Position numbers and translations under genes: made by a program
In this document: positions 52,722 to 61,040 of the stretch, one piece after another
Position numbering within the stretch: position 1 is the first letter of the stretch
How the letters are laid out: each line of letters opens with the position of its first letter
Notes under the pieces: model-generated
Told to the model about the DNA's origin: nothing
Databases searched by the model: none
Seen by the model: only the letters and a program-made list of their open reading frames with translations
Source of the DNA: UBA7330 sp043554545
GTDB lineage: Bacteria; Bacteroidota; Bacteroidia; Cytophagales; Cyclobacteriaceae
NCBI GenBank assembly: GCA_043554545.1
Contig: CP121337.1
Location: 1-64,000, forward strand
Direction: 5' to 3'
DNA length: 64,000 bases

Positions 52722-52745
52722 ACTAAGTGAATTTAAAGTATTATA

Positions 52746-52753
52746 TACATTTG
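52746..52753 (+). promoter_or_regulatory. -7 promoter element TACATTTG (alpha/beta hydrolase)
   Basis: Exact TAnnTTTG, 33 bases before the hydrolase ATG; it lies 24 bases from the divergent sucD promoter. Confidence 0.5.
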
Positions 52754-52785
52754 CCATATATTCAGGATATACTAGAAATAATGGA

Positions 52786-53682
52786 ATGCTAGAGGCGAAA
52801 AAAATTAGTTTAGTCACAAGGGATGGCGTAAAGTTGGCTGCTAAGCTTTTTCGAAAAAATCAGATGAAAGATAGTCTGATTATTGTGTCTTCTGCAGCCG
52901 GAGCGCCCCAATACTATTATAAAAAGTTTGCTCAGTTTATCTCACAGGATTTTGAATTTGACGTTTTAACCTTTGATTATCGGGGGGTCGGGGAATCTTT
53001 GAACCACCCAATCAAGAAGGAAAAGTCCAACATGTCAGATTGGGGCAACAAAGATTTAAATATTGCAATTCTCTGGGGACAGCAGTATTACAAAAAAATA
53101 TTTTTAGTTGGGCACAGTGTGGCGGGCCAAATTTTCCCAAAAGCTAAAAATGCTAAATTTATAACAGCTGCTTATTTTGTTTGTACACAGACAGCTGCTC
53201 AAAAGTTTTGGTCAGGATGGCCCGGCATTGTTGTCAGGTTCTTTTGGTATCTGGTATTACCATTGGCATCAAGTATTTATGGTTATTTACCGAAATGGGT
53301 TCTTGGTGGTGGGGAAAATCTTCCTTACCACGCGGCCAGAGAATGGCGAAAATGGGGATTGCATCCCGAAGGAGTTTTACAAGGGGACAAAGAATTGAAA
53401 GAACAATTCAACCGATTGCGTATCCCCATTCATTTTGTTAGCATAGAAGATGATAAATTGTTTGCTCCGGTCGCAGCGACTCGGGAGCTGATGCATTATT
53501 ATGGCAATGCCAATACGAGTTTCCAACATATCAGGCCAAGAGACCTTCATGTGACGAAAATAGGTCACTTTGGATTTTTCTCTTGCAGTCAAAAAGAGAA
53601 ACTTTGGTCTATGCCGGTGATGTACTTTACACAGTATGTGAAAAGCCTGGAAGAGCTTAGTCTAACAGATAAAGATCGATAA
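52786..53682 (+). CDS. Alpha/beta hydrolase fold protein
   Basis: A 298-residue hydrolase with the fold IIVSSAAGAPQYYYKKFAQF, LTFDYRGVGES and the nucleophile elbow LVGHSVAGQIF (GHSVAG). A catalytic Asp in IEDDKLFAPVAATRE and His in IGHFGFF complete the triad by position. The middle has hydrophobic lid helices. It resembles YheT/UPF0-type hydrolases; the substrate is unknown. ATG at 52786 is chosen (52781 is out of frame) as the longer reading extends upstream through the promoter. The 3' end overlaps convergent KdsC-like gene by 26 bases. Confidence 0.75.
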   Translation: MLEAKKISLVTRDGVKLAAKLFRKNQMKDSLIIVSSAAGAPQYYYKKFAQFISQDFEFDVLTFDYRGVGESLNHPIKKEKSNMSDWGNKDLNIAILWGQQYYKKIFLVGHSVAGQIFPKAKNAKFITAAYFVCTQTAAQKFWSGWPGIVVRFFWYLVLPLASSIYGYLPKWVLGGGENLPYHAAREWRKWGLHPEGVLQGDKELKEQFNRLRIPIHFVSIEDDKLFAPVAATRELMHYYGNANTSFQHIRPRDLHVTKIGHFGFFSCSQKEKLWSMPVMYFTQYVKSLEELSLTDKDR

Positions 53683-54136
53683 ATTCTCTAACAGCTGCGT
53701 CTCCTCCATTCTTCGTAAGGACGACGTCCGATATGGACTTGATTTTATCATTTGCATTGGCGGGACAGGCAGAAAAGCCCACTTTTTGCATGATCTCCAA
53801 ATCATTTACATCATCTCCAATAAAGGCTATTTCAGCATATTCAAGTTTGAGTTCTTCGAGCCACTCTTCTAATACTTCCGTTTTGGGACGCTGACCAATA
53901 TAAAAATATTTTAACCCAAGCATATTGGCTCTGGCTGTCACCATTTCGGTAATTAGGCTGTGACTAATAATCCCAACCTCAATTCCGGATTTTATAGCCA
54001 TTTTAATGCCTAGTCCATCTTGTGCATTAAATTTCTTGAATTGTTTTCCATCTTCAAGAATATAGACTCCTCCGTCTGTTAAAGTACCATCTACATCCAG
54101 CAGGAGTAACTTAATTTTAGTCGTTGGATTTTTCAT
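53657..54136 (-). CDS. KdsC-like HAD phosphatase
   Basis: A 159-residue HAD-family phosphatase matching KDO-8-phosphate phosphatase: LLLLDVDGTLTDGGVYI (nucleophile DVDGT), FNAQDGLGIKMAIKSGIEVGIISH, and FIGDDVNDLEIM for Mg binding. In Bacteroidota such proteins act on KDO-8-P or similar sugar acid phosphates. It shares one base with the upstream DAHP synthase gene and is the third gene of the RPE-CBS/DAHPS/KdsC-like operon. The true substrate may therefore be a product related to that operon rather than KDO. Confidence 0.82.
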   Translation of the reverse strand: MKNPTTKIKLLLLDVDGTLTDGGVYILEDGKQFKKFNAQDGLGIKMAIKSGIEVGIISHSLITEMVTARANMLGLKYFYIGQRPKTEVLEEWLEELKLEYAEIAFIGDDVNDLEIMQKVGFSACPANANDKIKSISDVVLTKNGGDAAVREFIDLYLLD

Positions 54137-55134
54137 TAGATTATTTTCCGACCGATGGCGGAAGCAATGGGCTGTAGCGTGTCAAACATCTCCTGAAATT
54201 CTGTAAGGTTTAGCTGTTGAGCGGCATCAGATTTCGCTTTCTCCGGATTTGGATGACATTCAATAAGCAACCCTTCTACACCCATGGCCACAGAGGCTCT
54301 GGTTAAATCAGCAACTCCATATCGATAACCCATGGCGTGACTTGGGTCAACTACAACTGGCAGGTTGGTGTATTCTTTAAGAAAAGCGACTCCGCAAAGG
54401 TCCAGCGTAAAACGGGTCTTAGTTTCAAAGGTCCGTATCCCACGCTCGCAAAGAATTACATTTTCATTTCCACCAGACAGGATAAACTCTGCCGCCTGAA
54501 CAAACTCCTGTAAGGTAGTGCCAAAACCTCTTTTTAGAAGAATTGGCTTTCTTGATTGCCCACACCTTCTGAGAATGCTTTGATCATACATCGCTTTTGC
54601 ACCAATCTGAACGATGTCTGCATGTTCAATTACCAGGTCTACATGTGAGCTGTCTTTTACCTCAGTAATGATATTAAGGCCGTATTCTTCTCTTACCTTA
54701 ACAAGCATTTTAAGCCCTTCTTCACCCAATCCCTGAAAGGTATATGGAGAAGTTCTGGGTTTAAAACATCCTGCTCTTAAGGTAGTGATGTTGTTTTTCT
54801 TTAAGAGCCTGGCTACCTCTGTTATTTGCTCCCAGGATTCGATCGAGCAAGGGCCAGCAATTAGCATGGTGTTGTTTGAGCTGCCACCAATACTTTCCTT
54901 TTTAATTTTTATTGATCGCTTACCGGCTTTGTAAGACTTACTGGCGAGCTGAATGTCCGTATCCATGGTGAAGTATTCCTCAAGGTAGGGCTTCACTTCC
55001 TTGGCAGGTTCTTTTTCTTTAGCTGACGTCACCAGTACATGTCTGTCAGCGGTTTTGAGATGGATGGCTTGTAATGATTCACCTAAACTAGCTGCTTTTT
55101 CGTCTGTTGTGTCTTTATTAAGGTGTAGAATCAT
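54136..55134 (-). CDS. aroF: 3-deoxy-7-phosphoheptulonate (DAHP) synthase, type I-beta
   Basis: A 332-residue enzyme. An N-terminal ferredoxin-like regulatory domain (about 1-70) precedes the barrel: LIAGPCSIESWEQI, AGCFKPRTSPYTFQGLG, IVQIGAKAMYDQ, KPILLKRG, and VVVDPSHAMGYR. It condenses PEP and erythrose-4-phosphate at the start of the shikimate pathway; the regulatory domain suggests feedback control as in Thermotoga. It is placed between an RPE-CBS fusion gene (four-base overlap) and a KdsC-like phosphatase, so a role beyond aromatics is possible. Confidence 0.9.
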   Translation of the reverse strand: MILHLNKDTTDEKAASLGESLQAIHLKTADRHVLVTSAKEKEPAKEVKPYLEEYFTMDTDIQLASKSYKAGKRSIKIKKESIGGSSNNTMLIAGPCSIESWEQITEVARLLKKNNITTLRAGCFKPRTSPYTFQGLGEEGLKMLVKVREEYGLNIITEVKDSSHVDLVIEHADIVQIGAKAMYDQSILRRCGQSRKPILLKRGFGTTLQEFVQAAEFILSGGNENVILCERGIRTFETKTRFTLDLCGVAFLKEYTNLPVVVDPSHAMGYRYGVADLTRASVAMGVEGLLIECHPNPEKAKSDAAQQLNLTEFQEMFDTLQPIASAIGRKII

Positions 55135-56138
55135 GATTCACTGCGTATTAAGTTGATAAATGAAAGTGCCCCTGTTAACTTATTCTCAGCATTTACAACT
55201 GGTAAATAAGAAATCAGAAAACTTTTAGATTGGATCATATTTAATAAGTCTGTTATGCTGGCCTCTTCGGATATACTTACTGGTTGTGTATTGATAATAT
55301 CATCCAGACTCATTGCGTTGAAGTCTTCCGGATGTCGCAATAAACCTTTTCGTACATCGGCATTACTGGAGATGCCTGCCAACCTGTCCTGATTGTTTTT
55401 GAGTAGGGTGAATCCCAGGTTGTAGTCATCTATATTTTTAATGACCTCCCCAATGTTGGTGTCTTCTATGTTTAGAACCGGAGCGTCTTCAATGTCAATC
55501 ATAAAATCTCTGATCCTGAAATCCGAATGAATGATAGATGATCGCAGATGCAGGAGAGCTTCGCCAATGGATTCATGGTTAACGAGGTAGGAACCGGAAA
55601 CAACGGAGTGAACGCCTAATATCCGCAGGATAAAACCTGTTTCGTCATTTACTCCACCATCGACATAGATCTTTTTGTCTGGATACTTATTTCTGAATTT
55701 TCGGATTTTTTTAAAGTTTTCCTTCCTGAATTTTCCACCACTTTGTCCTGGGGTTGTGGTCATCATCAGGATGAAGTCACAGGTACTTTTGTAGTCTTCG
55801 AAAACGCTGATAGGTGTATCAGAGGTAATGGCTAAACCCCATTTTGTATTGGGCAGCTTGGGTAGTTCCAGCTTTTTTTTCAGGTTTTCATACTGGAAGG
55901 TAACGTACTCAACCTCATGTTCTTCAATGGGGATTAGATAGGTCTCTGACTGATTAGATATGATGTGGAGGTCAATCGGTGTTGAACTGAGGCCTTTGAT
56001 TGTTTCAATATCCTTGAATACTTCCATGTTGTCATTGCAATCAATGTGAAAGAAATCAATGTGGCATTTATCCAGTTCGTTGACAAGATCCGGGAGGGAC
56101 CTTTCTTTACTGGAATAGAGGGAGGCAGATATCTTCAT
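55131..56138 (-). CDS. Ribulose-phosphate 3-epimerase-like domain fused to CBS pair
   Basis: A 335-residue fusion. Residues 1-205 form an RPE-type TIM barrel that keeps the metal ligands: FHID (HxD), DLHI (His) and VDGGVN (Asp), and the TTPGQSGGKF phosphate loop. Residues 215-335 form a CBS pair (VLNIEDTNIGEVIKNIDDYNLGFTLLKNN, ISEEASITDLLNMIQSKSFLISYLPVV), usually an adenosyl-ligand sensor. It overlaps the DAHP synthase gene by four bases. In other bacteria KdsD couples an isomerase to CBS; here an epimerase fold plays that part. Substrate is unknown. Confidence 0.8.
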   Translation of the reverse strand: MKISASLYSSKERSLPDLVNELDKCHIDFFHIDCNDNMEVFKDIETIKGLSSTPIDLHIISNQSETYLIPIEEHEVEYVTFQYENLKKKLELPKLPNTKWGLAITSDTPISVFEDYKSTCDFILMMTTTPGQSGGKFRKENFKKIRKFRNKYPDKKIYVDGGVNDETGFILRILGVHSVVSGSYLVNHESIGEALLHLRSSIIHSDFRIRDFMIDIEDAPVLNIEDTNIGEVIKNIDDYNLGFTLLKNNQDRLAGISSNADVRKGLLRHPEDFNAMSLDDIINTQPVSISEEASITDLLNMIQSKSFLISYLPVVNAENKLTGALSFINLIRSES

Positions 56139-56158
56139 TCATCGGGATTTTCGGGTGT

Positions 56159-56166
56159 CAAAGATA
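56159..56166 (-). promoter_or_regulatory. -7 promoter element TATCTTTG (RPE-CBS operon)
   Basis: Exact TAnnTTTG on the minus strand, 20 bases before the ATG at 56138. Confidence 0.6.
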
Positions 56167-56324
56167 GATTAATAATATTTTCTTTTTTGAAAGCCACCAG
56201 GTTACATTCTGCAATAGCTTCAGCATCGTTTGTACTACGTGTAAAATGGCCTGCTCTGCCGAGAAATAAAGGTTCCAAATTTTCTCAAATATTCATGTAC
56301 CAATGAATGTTAAGGATGATTCAT

Positions 56325-56480
56325 TTACAGGATAAAGTAGAGCAGAAGCAGGATGGCCAATAGCATAGCGATCCACTTATAACTGGTAGGATAATCAGTA
56401 AATTCATAATTACATATTGGGCATTCTTTTGCTTTTGCATCTACCTGCATGGCACATGATGGACATTCCTTTTTTTTCAC
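56325..56480 (-). CDS. Small zinc-ribbon membrane protein
   Basis: A 51-residue gene that is easily missed. GTG at 56480 overlaps the stop of the upstream HEAT-like gene (GTGA). MKKKECPSCAMQ and KECPICNYEF give two CxxC knuckles of a zinc ribbon, followed by a polar linker and one TM helix (WIAMLLAILLLLYFIL) that ends the protein. This is a tail-anchored zinc-ribbon protein; its function is unknown. The clean CxxC pair and TM make it likely to be real. Confidence 0.75.
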   Translation of the reverse strand: MKKKECPSCAMQVDAKAKECPICNYEFTDYPTSYKWIAMLLAILLLLYFIL

Positions 56481-57121
56481 TGATTGACTTTTTTTAATAG
56501 TTTTAAGATAATCTTTTCAGCCCTTTTTTGATGTGAACTGCTGGTGAGTTCCGGTAATCTTTCCTGAACGATCCTTAACAGTTCGTGTACATCTTTGGTT
56601 GCAATTACAGCCATCCATTTTTCAGCATATTGACCAAATTGATTGTCTGGAGCTTTCATGAGTTGTTCGCTCATTAACGGCTTTAGTAAGGATGTGTACG
56701 CTTCCTGTTTATAAAGGTCTACCAGAATTTTAAATCCATGATCTTTGGTGATCACGCTGCCTTTATCCATAATTTGGAGGATCCTGCCAAGGTCCTTAAA
56801 TACCTGTTCTCTATTAAATGGAGCTATTTGAGACAACACGCACATGCCCCTCCAAACTATGTGATTTACAGGGTGATTGAGATACTTTTTGATTTCTGGA
56901 TATATATTGATGATCAGCTCCGGTGAGTGCTCACCGATGGCTTCTAATACCTTCAGTAGATCGGCAAGTTCATCGATAGTAATATGGGCGCTTTCAAGTA
57001 GTCTTTGAATTTCCAGTATTGCATCCTTGTTCTGGGATTTTGCAATTGCTGATCCAAGCTCAATATTAGGTTGTTGATCTCTTCTGCCTTGTGCACTTGA
57101 TAATTGATTTAATAAATTCAT
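56477..57121 (-). CDS. HEAT-like helical repeat protein
   Basis: A 214-residue all-helical protein with repeating helix pairs, such as ITIDELADLLKVLEAIGEHSPELI, KYLNHPVNHIVWRGMCVLSQIAP and ITKDHGFKILVDLYKQEAY, in the manner of HEAT repeats, with a basic C-terminus. No catalytic motif is present; protein binding is the likely role. It lies 12 bases downstream of rnhB, and its stop overlaps the zinc-ribbon gene, so rnhB, this gene and the zinc-ribbon gene form an operon. Confidence 0.6.
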   Translation of the reverse strand: MNLLNQLSSAQGRRDQQPNIELGSAIAKSQNKDAILEIQRLLESAHITIDELADLLKVLEAIGEHSPELIINIYPEIKKYLNHPVNHIVWRGMCVLSQIAPFNREQVFKDLGRILQIMDKGSVITKDHGFKILVDLYKQEAYTSLLKPLMSEQLMKAPDNQFGQYAEKWMAVIATKDVHELLRIVQERLPELTSSSHQKRAEKIILKLLKKVNQ

Positions 57122-57133
57122 GAATTTTAACGA

Positions 57134-57730
57134 TCAGAATAAGTCCATTTGTGAAGGCAATAGCTGAAAAGTCTTTCGATGAAGCGGCGTAATTCCCAAT
57201 GACTTAATCCCTGCTCGATGTGCATTTGTTGGATACCCAAAATTTGTTTCCCAATTATATCCTGGAAATTCCAAAGCTTTTTTAGTCATCCATTCATCTC
57301 GATAAGTTTTAGCCAGAATGGAGGCTGCGGCAATGCTTAGGTATTTCCCATCCCCCTGAACGATACATGCAAATGGAACATCACTGTGTGATTTGTATCG
57401 GTTTCCATCAATCAGCAGAAACTCGGGATTTACGCTTAACTGGTCAATCGCGCGGTGCATGGCCAGGAAAGAGGCATTTAGAATATTTATCTCATCTATC
57501 TCTTTGGGAGAGGTCACCCCAATTCCATAACTTATTGCGGAATTCATAACCTCTTTTCGAAGTTCATCTCTCTCCTTAGCTGTTAATTTCTTACTGTCAT
57601 TAAGTGTATCGTGCGAAAAAGATTTTGGCAAAATGACTGCTGCAGCTACGACCGGACCTGCCAGGCAACCTCTACCTGCTTCGTCACAACCTGCTTCAAG
57701 TTCTTTATCCTGATAATAGGGTAGGAGCAT
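57134..57730 (-). CDS. rnhB: Ribonuclease HII
   Basis: A 198-residue RNase HII that cleaves RNA in RNA-DNA hybrids. The active-site start CDEAGRGCLAGPVVAAAVIL (D16, E17) is typical, followed by LIDGN and the C-terminal GYPTNAHRAGIKSLGITPLHRKTF. Full length. It heads the small operon with the HEAT-like and zinc-ribbon genes. Confidence 0.95.
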   Translation of the reverse strand: MLLPYYQDKELEAGCDEAGRGCLAGPVVAAAVILPKSFSHDTLNDSKKLTAKERDELRKEVMNSAISYGIGVTSPKEIDEINILNASFLAMHRAIDQLSVNPEFLLIDGNRYKSHSDVPFACIVQGDGKYLSIAAASILAKTYRDEWMTKKALEFPGYNWETNFGYPTNAHRAGIKSLGITPLHRKTFQLLPSQMDLF

Positions 57731-57973
57731 AAGTAAAAGTAAGAAAGGATTTTTAAAACTGATAAATGATTGACGGTTCTCAATTTATTTTATCTGTACT
57801 ATTCAAAAAGGGATATAACCAATGCTATATTAAAAACCTGATAATTGTTTAATGTTAATCGGACACGGAAGCACTTTTGGGGTTGTATTCCAATCCAAAC
57901 AAATCAGAAGGTCTCAGTTAGGTGTAGCTTGAAGTGAGAGGTTAGTGTAAGAGGGATAATTGACCCCTTTTCT

Positions 57974-59500
57974 TTATTCTTCTTTTTTTGCCTCCATTGT
58001 TGTCAATACGATAGTAGACTCTGCAATGTAGGATCCGGGTTTCTTCACCATTTCATAGCCCCTACTTTTGTTTACCGTTTCTTCCAGTGGCTCAGTCACA
58101 AAGTCAAATCCATCTTCCGTTTCTACTTCCAGATACCCGAAAGGCTCATTGCGTGCAAATAGTTCAATATATTCTGTCCCACACGGACAGGCGGTTACCC
58201 ACTCAAAGGGAAGTGGTATTTTTTGATTGATATGATCTTCGTCCACGTAATAGTTATCCAAAAGTAAAAGCTGCTGATCATCACTCCAGACATTCAATAG
58301 CCTTACATAGGAGGGTCGGTTTACTTCTATGAAAAGTTCCAGTTTTTCACCTTCTTCAAATACCAGCGCCTCGGAACCTTTTTGTGTGGAAACTTCTGCA
58401 TCCATACCCCCATTGGTAATTCGGTTCATGAGTAGGGTATTCTTTTGCATGGCCCTTTCCGATGTCTTGGGTTCGTACACGAGGTTTTCTTCCTCTAAGG
58501 CGGCAATTGGTAGATATACAGCCCCACTAGATATGGTGAGGTTCATATCGTCCCCAAAATCTTCTACCAGGTCCATAGAAACCTGCACTTTATCCACCCG
58601 GGGCCAGTAAGTTCCGGAAAGGACTTTGGCAACACCTGGTGCACTTGCTGTACGTATTTTCACACCCTTCTTGAGTAGGTCGTAAGATAATAGTTGATTA
58701 AACCTGAGCGAGAACTCTGTGGCTATTTCCGTACTTTTGTAAGTCACCGGTTGTAAACGTATGGTCAAATCTTTCATGTCTTGCTCACTTACTAACTTTT
58801 CAATCATGAAATACGCAGCCTCTTCCATGCTGATTTCTTTTACGTTTCTCAGTTCTTCAGCACGATCTTCTACAAAATTTTTATATCCTTCCCATTGATT
58901 AGTCATCAAGGCTACGTCATTCGTCACCCCCAGGTTCCTCATCAATAGCCTGTCTGAATTGATGTGGTCCAGCTCATTTAGTATTTCCATGAAACGTGAG
59001 TAGGCAGCCCCTTTATTGCTAATCATATCAGCAGTAGCTATTTTACTCTTCATTTCTTCCATTTCGTCATTCAGCTTTTTGTAGAAGTAGGTTTTCATGG
59101 TCCTGATGGGGACTGTGGATATACCGTAGGCTACCCCATTACTTTCGTCTACAAAAGATTCAGTCTTTAGTCCGCACGCCTCCATCGTTGTTCTGGAGAA
59201 ACTGGATTTTGGGTAGTCTCCACGCACCTGGGCTGCACTGTTGATTGATTGGTACAGCACTTCAGACAGTTCGTTTCTGGAAAGACTTTCTACATAATTG
59301 ATGAGTGTGGGAATATCTCCACCACTTTTAAATTCAGAGGTATTGAAACCAATATAGTACTGATCTGGAGGGAAGACTTCTTCACGGGTATCGTTATTCA
59401 CCCATTTGGGCCCACCCTGGGAGAATGAAGTCAGATAGCATACCGAAAATGCCAATAAAAAAGAAAGCCTGACGGCGGATATTTTAAGGGTCCGTTTCAT
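57974..59500 (-). CDS. Secreted LPP20/DUF4384-type protein
   Basis: A 508-residue exported protein with signal peptide (LSFLLAFSVCYLTSFSQ). The N-terminal part (GGPKWVNNDTREEVFPPDQYYIGFNTSE) resembles LPP20-type lipoprotein domains. The C-terminal part (GEKLELFIEVNRPSYVRLLNVWSDDQQLLLLDNYYV, PFEWVTACPCGTEYIELFARNEPF) fits DUF4384, which often accompanies caspase-type proteases. ATG at 59500 is chosen; a longer reading would overlap the caspase gene. It lies 34 bases downstream of the caspase, in one operon. Confidence 0.7.
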   Translation of the reverse strand: MKRTLKISAVRLSFLLAFSVCYLTSFSQGGPKWVNNDTREEVFPPDQYYIGFNTSEFKSGGDIPTLINYVESLSRNELSEVLYQSINSAAQVRGDYPKSSFSRTTMEACGLKTESFVDESNGVAYGISTVPIRTMKTYFYKKLNDEMEEMKSKIATADMISNKGAAYSRFMEILNELDHINSDRLLMRNLGVTNDVALMTNQWEGYKNFVEDRAEELRNVKEISMEEAAYFMIEKLVSEQDMKDLTIRLQPVTYKSTEIATEFSLRFNQLLSYDLLKKGVKIRTASAPGVAKVLSGTYWPRVDKVQVSMDLVEDFGDDMNLTISSGAVYLPIAALEEENLVYEPKTSERAMQKNTLLMNRITNGGMDAEVSTQKGSEALVFEEGEKLELFIEVNRPSYVRLLNVWSDDQQLLLLDNYYVDEDHINQKIPLPFEWVTACPCGTEYIELFARNEPFGYLEVETEDGFDFVTEPLEETVNKSRGYEMVKKPGSYIAESTIVLTTMEAKKEE

Positions 59501-59534
59501 CAGGCTAAAATTAAGGTTTTTGGATCTTATAAAA

Positions 59535-60677
59535 TTAGTCCTTACGAATGAAGATAAACTCTCCTCCTTCGTCTCCAACTTTTTGAATAGTTCCATATTG
59601 AGGTCTTACATCACTGTTGTTGATGACGGCTTCTTCAAAGCTATAAAACAACGTGCTTACAGAAAGGTATTTTTGTGTGTTGGCTTCCAGTCTTCGTACC
59701 AGGTATTTTAGGAAAGCACTTCTATCAGGCACCTCAGTTAAGGTACCACTGGTCATGGCCTTTCTGCTATTCATTTCATATTTTTTATTGATGGCTAATG
59801 AAGCATCCATAAAGGCTGCGCGTGCTTTAAAGATACCTCCTGAGAAACAAGCATCGGCAATTAATAAAGTGTGCTTAGACTGAATAGATCGGAGCTGATC
59901 AGTCAGTGTACTGTTACGGAACCAGTCAGCAGTACTGCTTTTTCTACCATCTGCAGGAATCCAATAACCAATTTCTGCTTGCTCATCCCAGTATCCATGA
60001 CCGGCGTAAAAAATCAATACGTTGTCATTTTTGTTGGCTTTTTTAGAGAGTCCATCCAATGCATCAATGATTTGTGCACGTGTAGCATTTTCGATAAAGT
60101 CAATGTTCTCTTCAGCAAAAATATATTGCTCGGATAGAACCTTTTTTAGGGCTTTTGCATCACTAACCGGATTGTCCAGGTCAACGATCTCAGGATCTGC
60201 ATAGTCATCAACCCCAATAATCAAGGCATAATAATTACCTACATCAGTACCTAGCGCGGCATCAAATGAGGTTTTTGCTACCATTTCTTCTGTTTTCACT
60301 GTTCTGACCTCACGGTGAACATTGTTTTTACCGTCGGTAACAGAAATATTTATGATGTTTTCTCCAGCGCTTAGGGAAATTGTGTGTCCGAAACTTCCAT
60401 TCATAGCGACTTGAACGAGGCTATTGTTGATGGTCATTATTTTGACATTGTCCTGGTCCTGTACATTTCCTTCTATCCTGAGTGATGTGCCTTCAACTCG
60501 TGCGAAACCTCTGCTTTTCTGTCTCAGGGATTCAGGACTTGTGATTGTGACAACTGTTGGGAAGTCTTTGGACTCGATGGAAACCTGAATAGTTTCTGTT
60601 AATTTGGAATTTGTCTGGGCAAATGCCAGTGTAGTAACCAGAAATAAAGAAGCGGCGAAATAAATAGACCTTTTCAT
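59535..60677 (-). CDS. Secreted caspase-fold protease with N-terminal Ig-like domain
   Basis: A 380-residue exported caspase (C14). The signal peptide is MKRSIYFAASLFLVTTLAFAQ. An Ig-like domain (about 45-130: TITSPESLRQKSR, VQVAMNGSFGHTISLSAGENIINISVTDGKN) precedes the caspase domain with YALIIGVDDYAD, His in FYAGHG (H227) and Cys in IADACFSGG (C277). The tail (SGTLTEVPDRSAF, YGTIQKVGDEGGEFIFIRKD) matches the caspase at 13844. It lies 363 bases downstream of a giant T9SS gene. Both catalytic residues are present. Its substrate is unknown. Confidence 0.87.
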   Translation of the reverse strand: MKRSIYFAASLFLVTTLAFAQTNSKLTETIQVSIESKDFPTVVTITSPESLRQKSRGFARVEGTSLRIEGNVQDQDNVKIMTINNSLVQVAMNGSFGHTISLSAGENIINISVTDGKNNVHREVRTVKTEEMVAKTSFDAALGTDVGNYYALIIGVDDYADPEIVDLDNPVSDAKALKKVLSEQYIFAEENIDFIENATRAQIIDALDGLSKKANKNDNVLIFYAGHGYWDEQAEIGYWIPADGRKSSTADWFRNSTLTDQLRSIQSKHTLLIADACFSGGIFKARAAFMDASLAINKKYEMNSRKAMTSGTLTEVPDRSAFLKYLVRRLEANTQKYLSVSTLFYSFEEAVINNSDVRPQYGTIQKVGDEGGEFIFIRKD

Positions 60678-61040
60678 AATCTTAGTTGGTTATTTTGTTA
60701 ATCCAAATGACCCTATTTTGAATAGCGTGTAATTTGGCCAGTTAAATTTAACAAAAGTTATTTAAAATATGTCATTGTTAGTGATAAAAGTTATTTTATA
60801 CAAATACGGTGCCAGAAATGAGAGTGAAGTAATCTGATAACATTTTCTGGACGTCTATAACTGTCCGATGATAACTGGCTCTTTTCCTAATTAACAAAAG
60901 GTTTTTAGATTCGTTCAGCGTGACGTCTTTCAGGGCGCTCAGATAGCAGTGGTTAATTTATATCAGCCTACTTAAAAAGGGTTTAATCACGGTTGACATT
61001 TTTTAGACATATATACTCGTCCGAAGAATAAGTAAATCTT
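60678..61040. other. Intergenic region between caspase and giant T9SS gene
   Basis: About 360 AT-rich bases with no credible gene. A TAACTTTTG sequence on the minus strand near 60752-60760 resembles a -7 element. I see no clear terminator after the giant gene. Confidence 0.35.
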
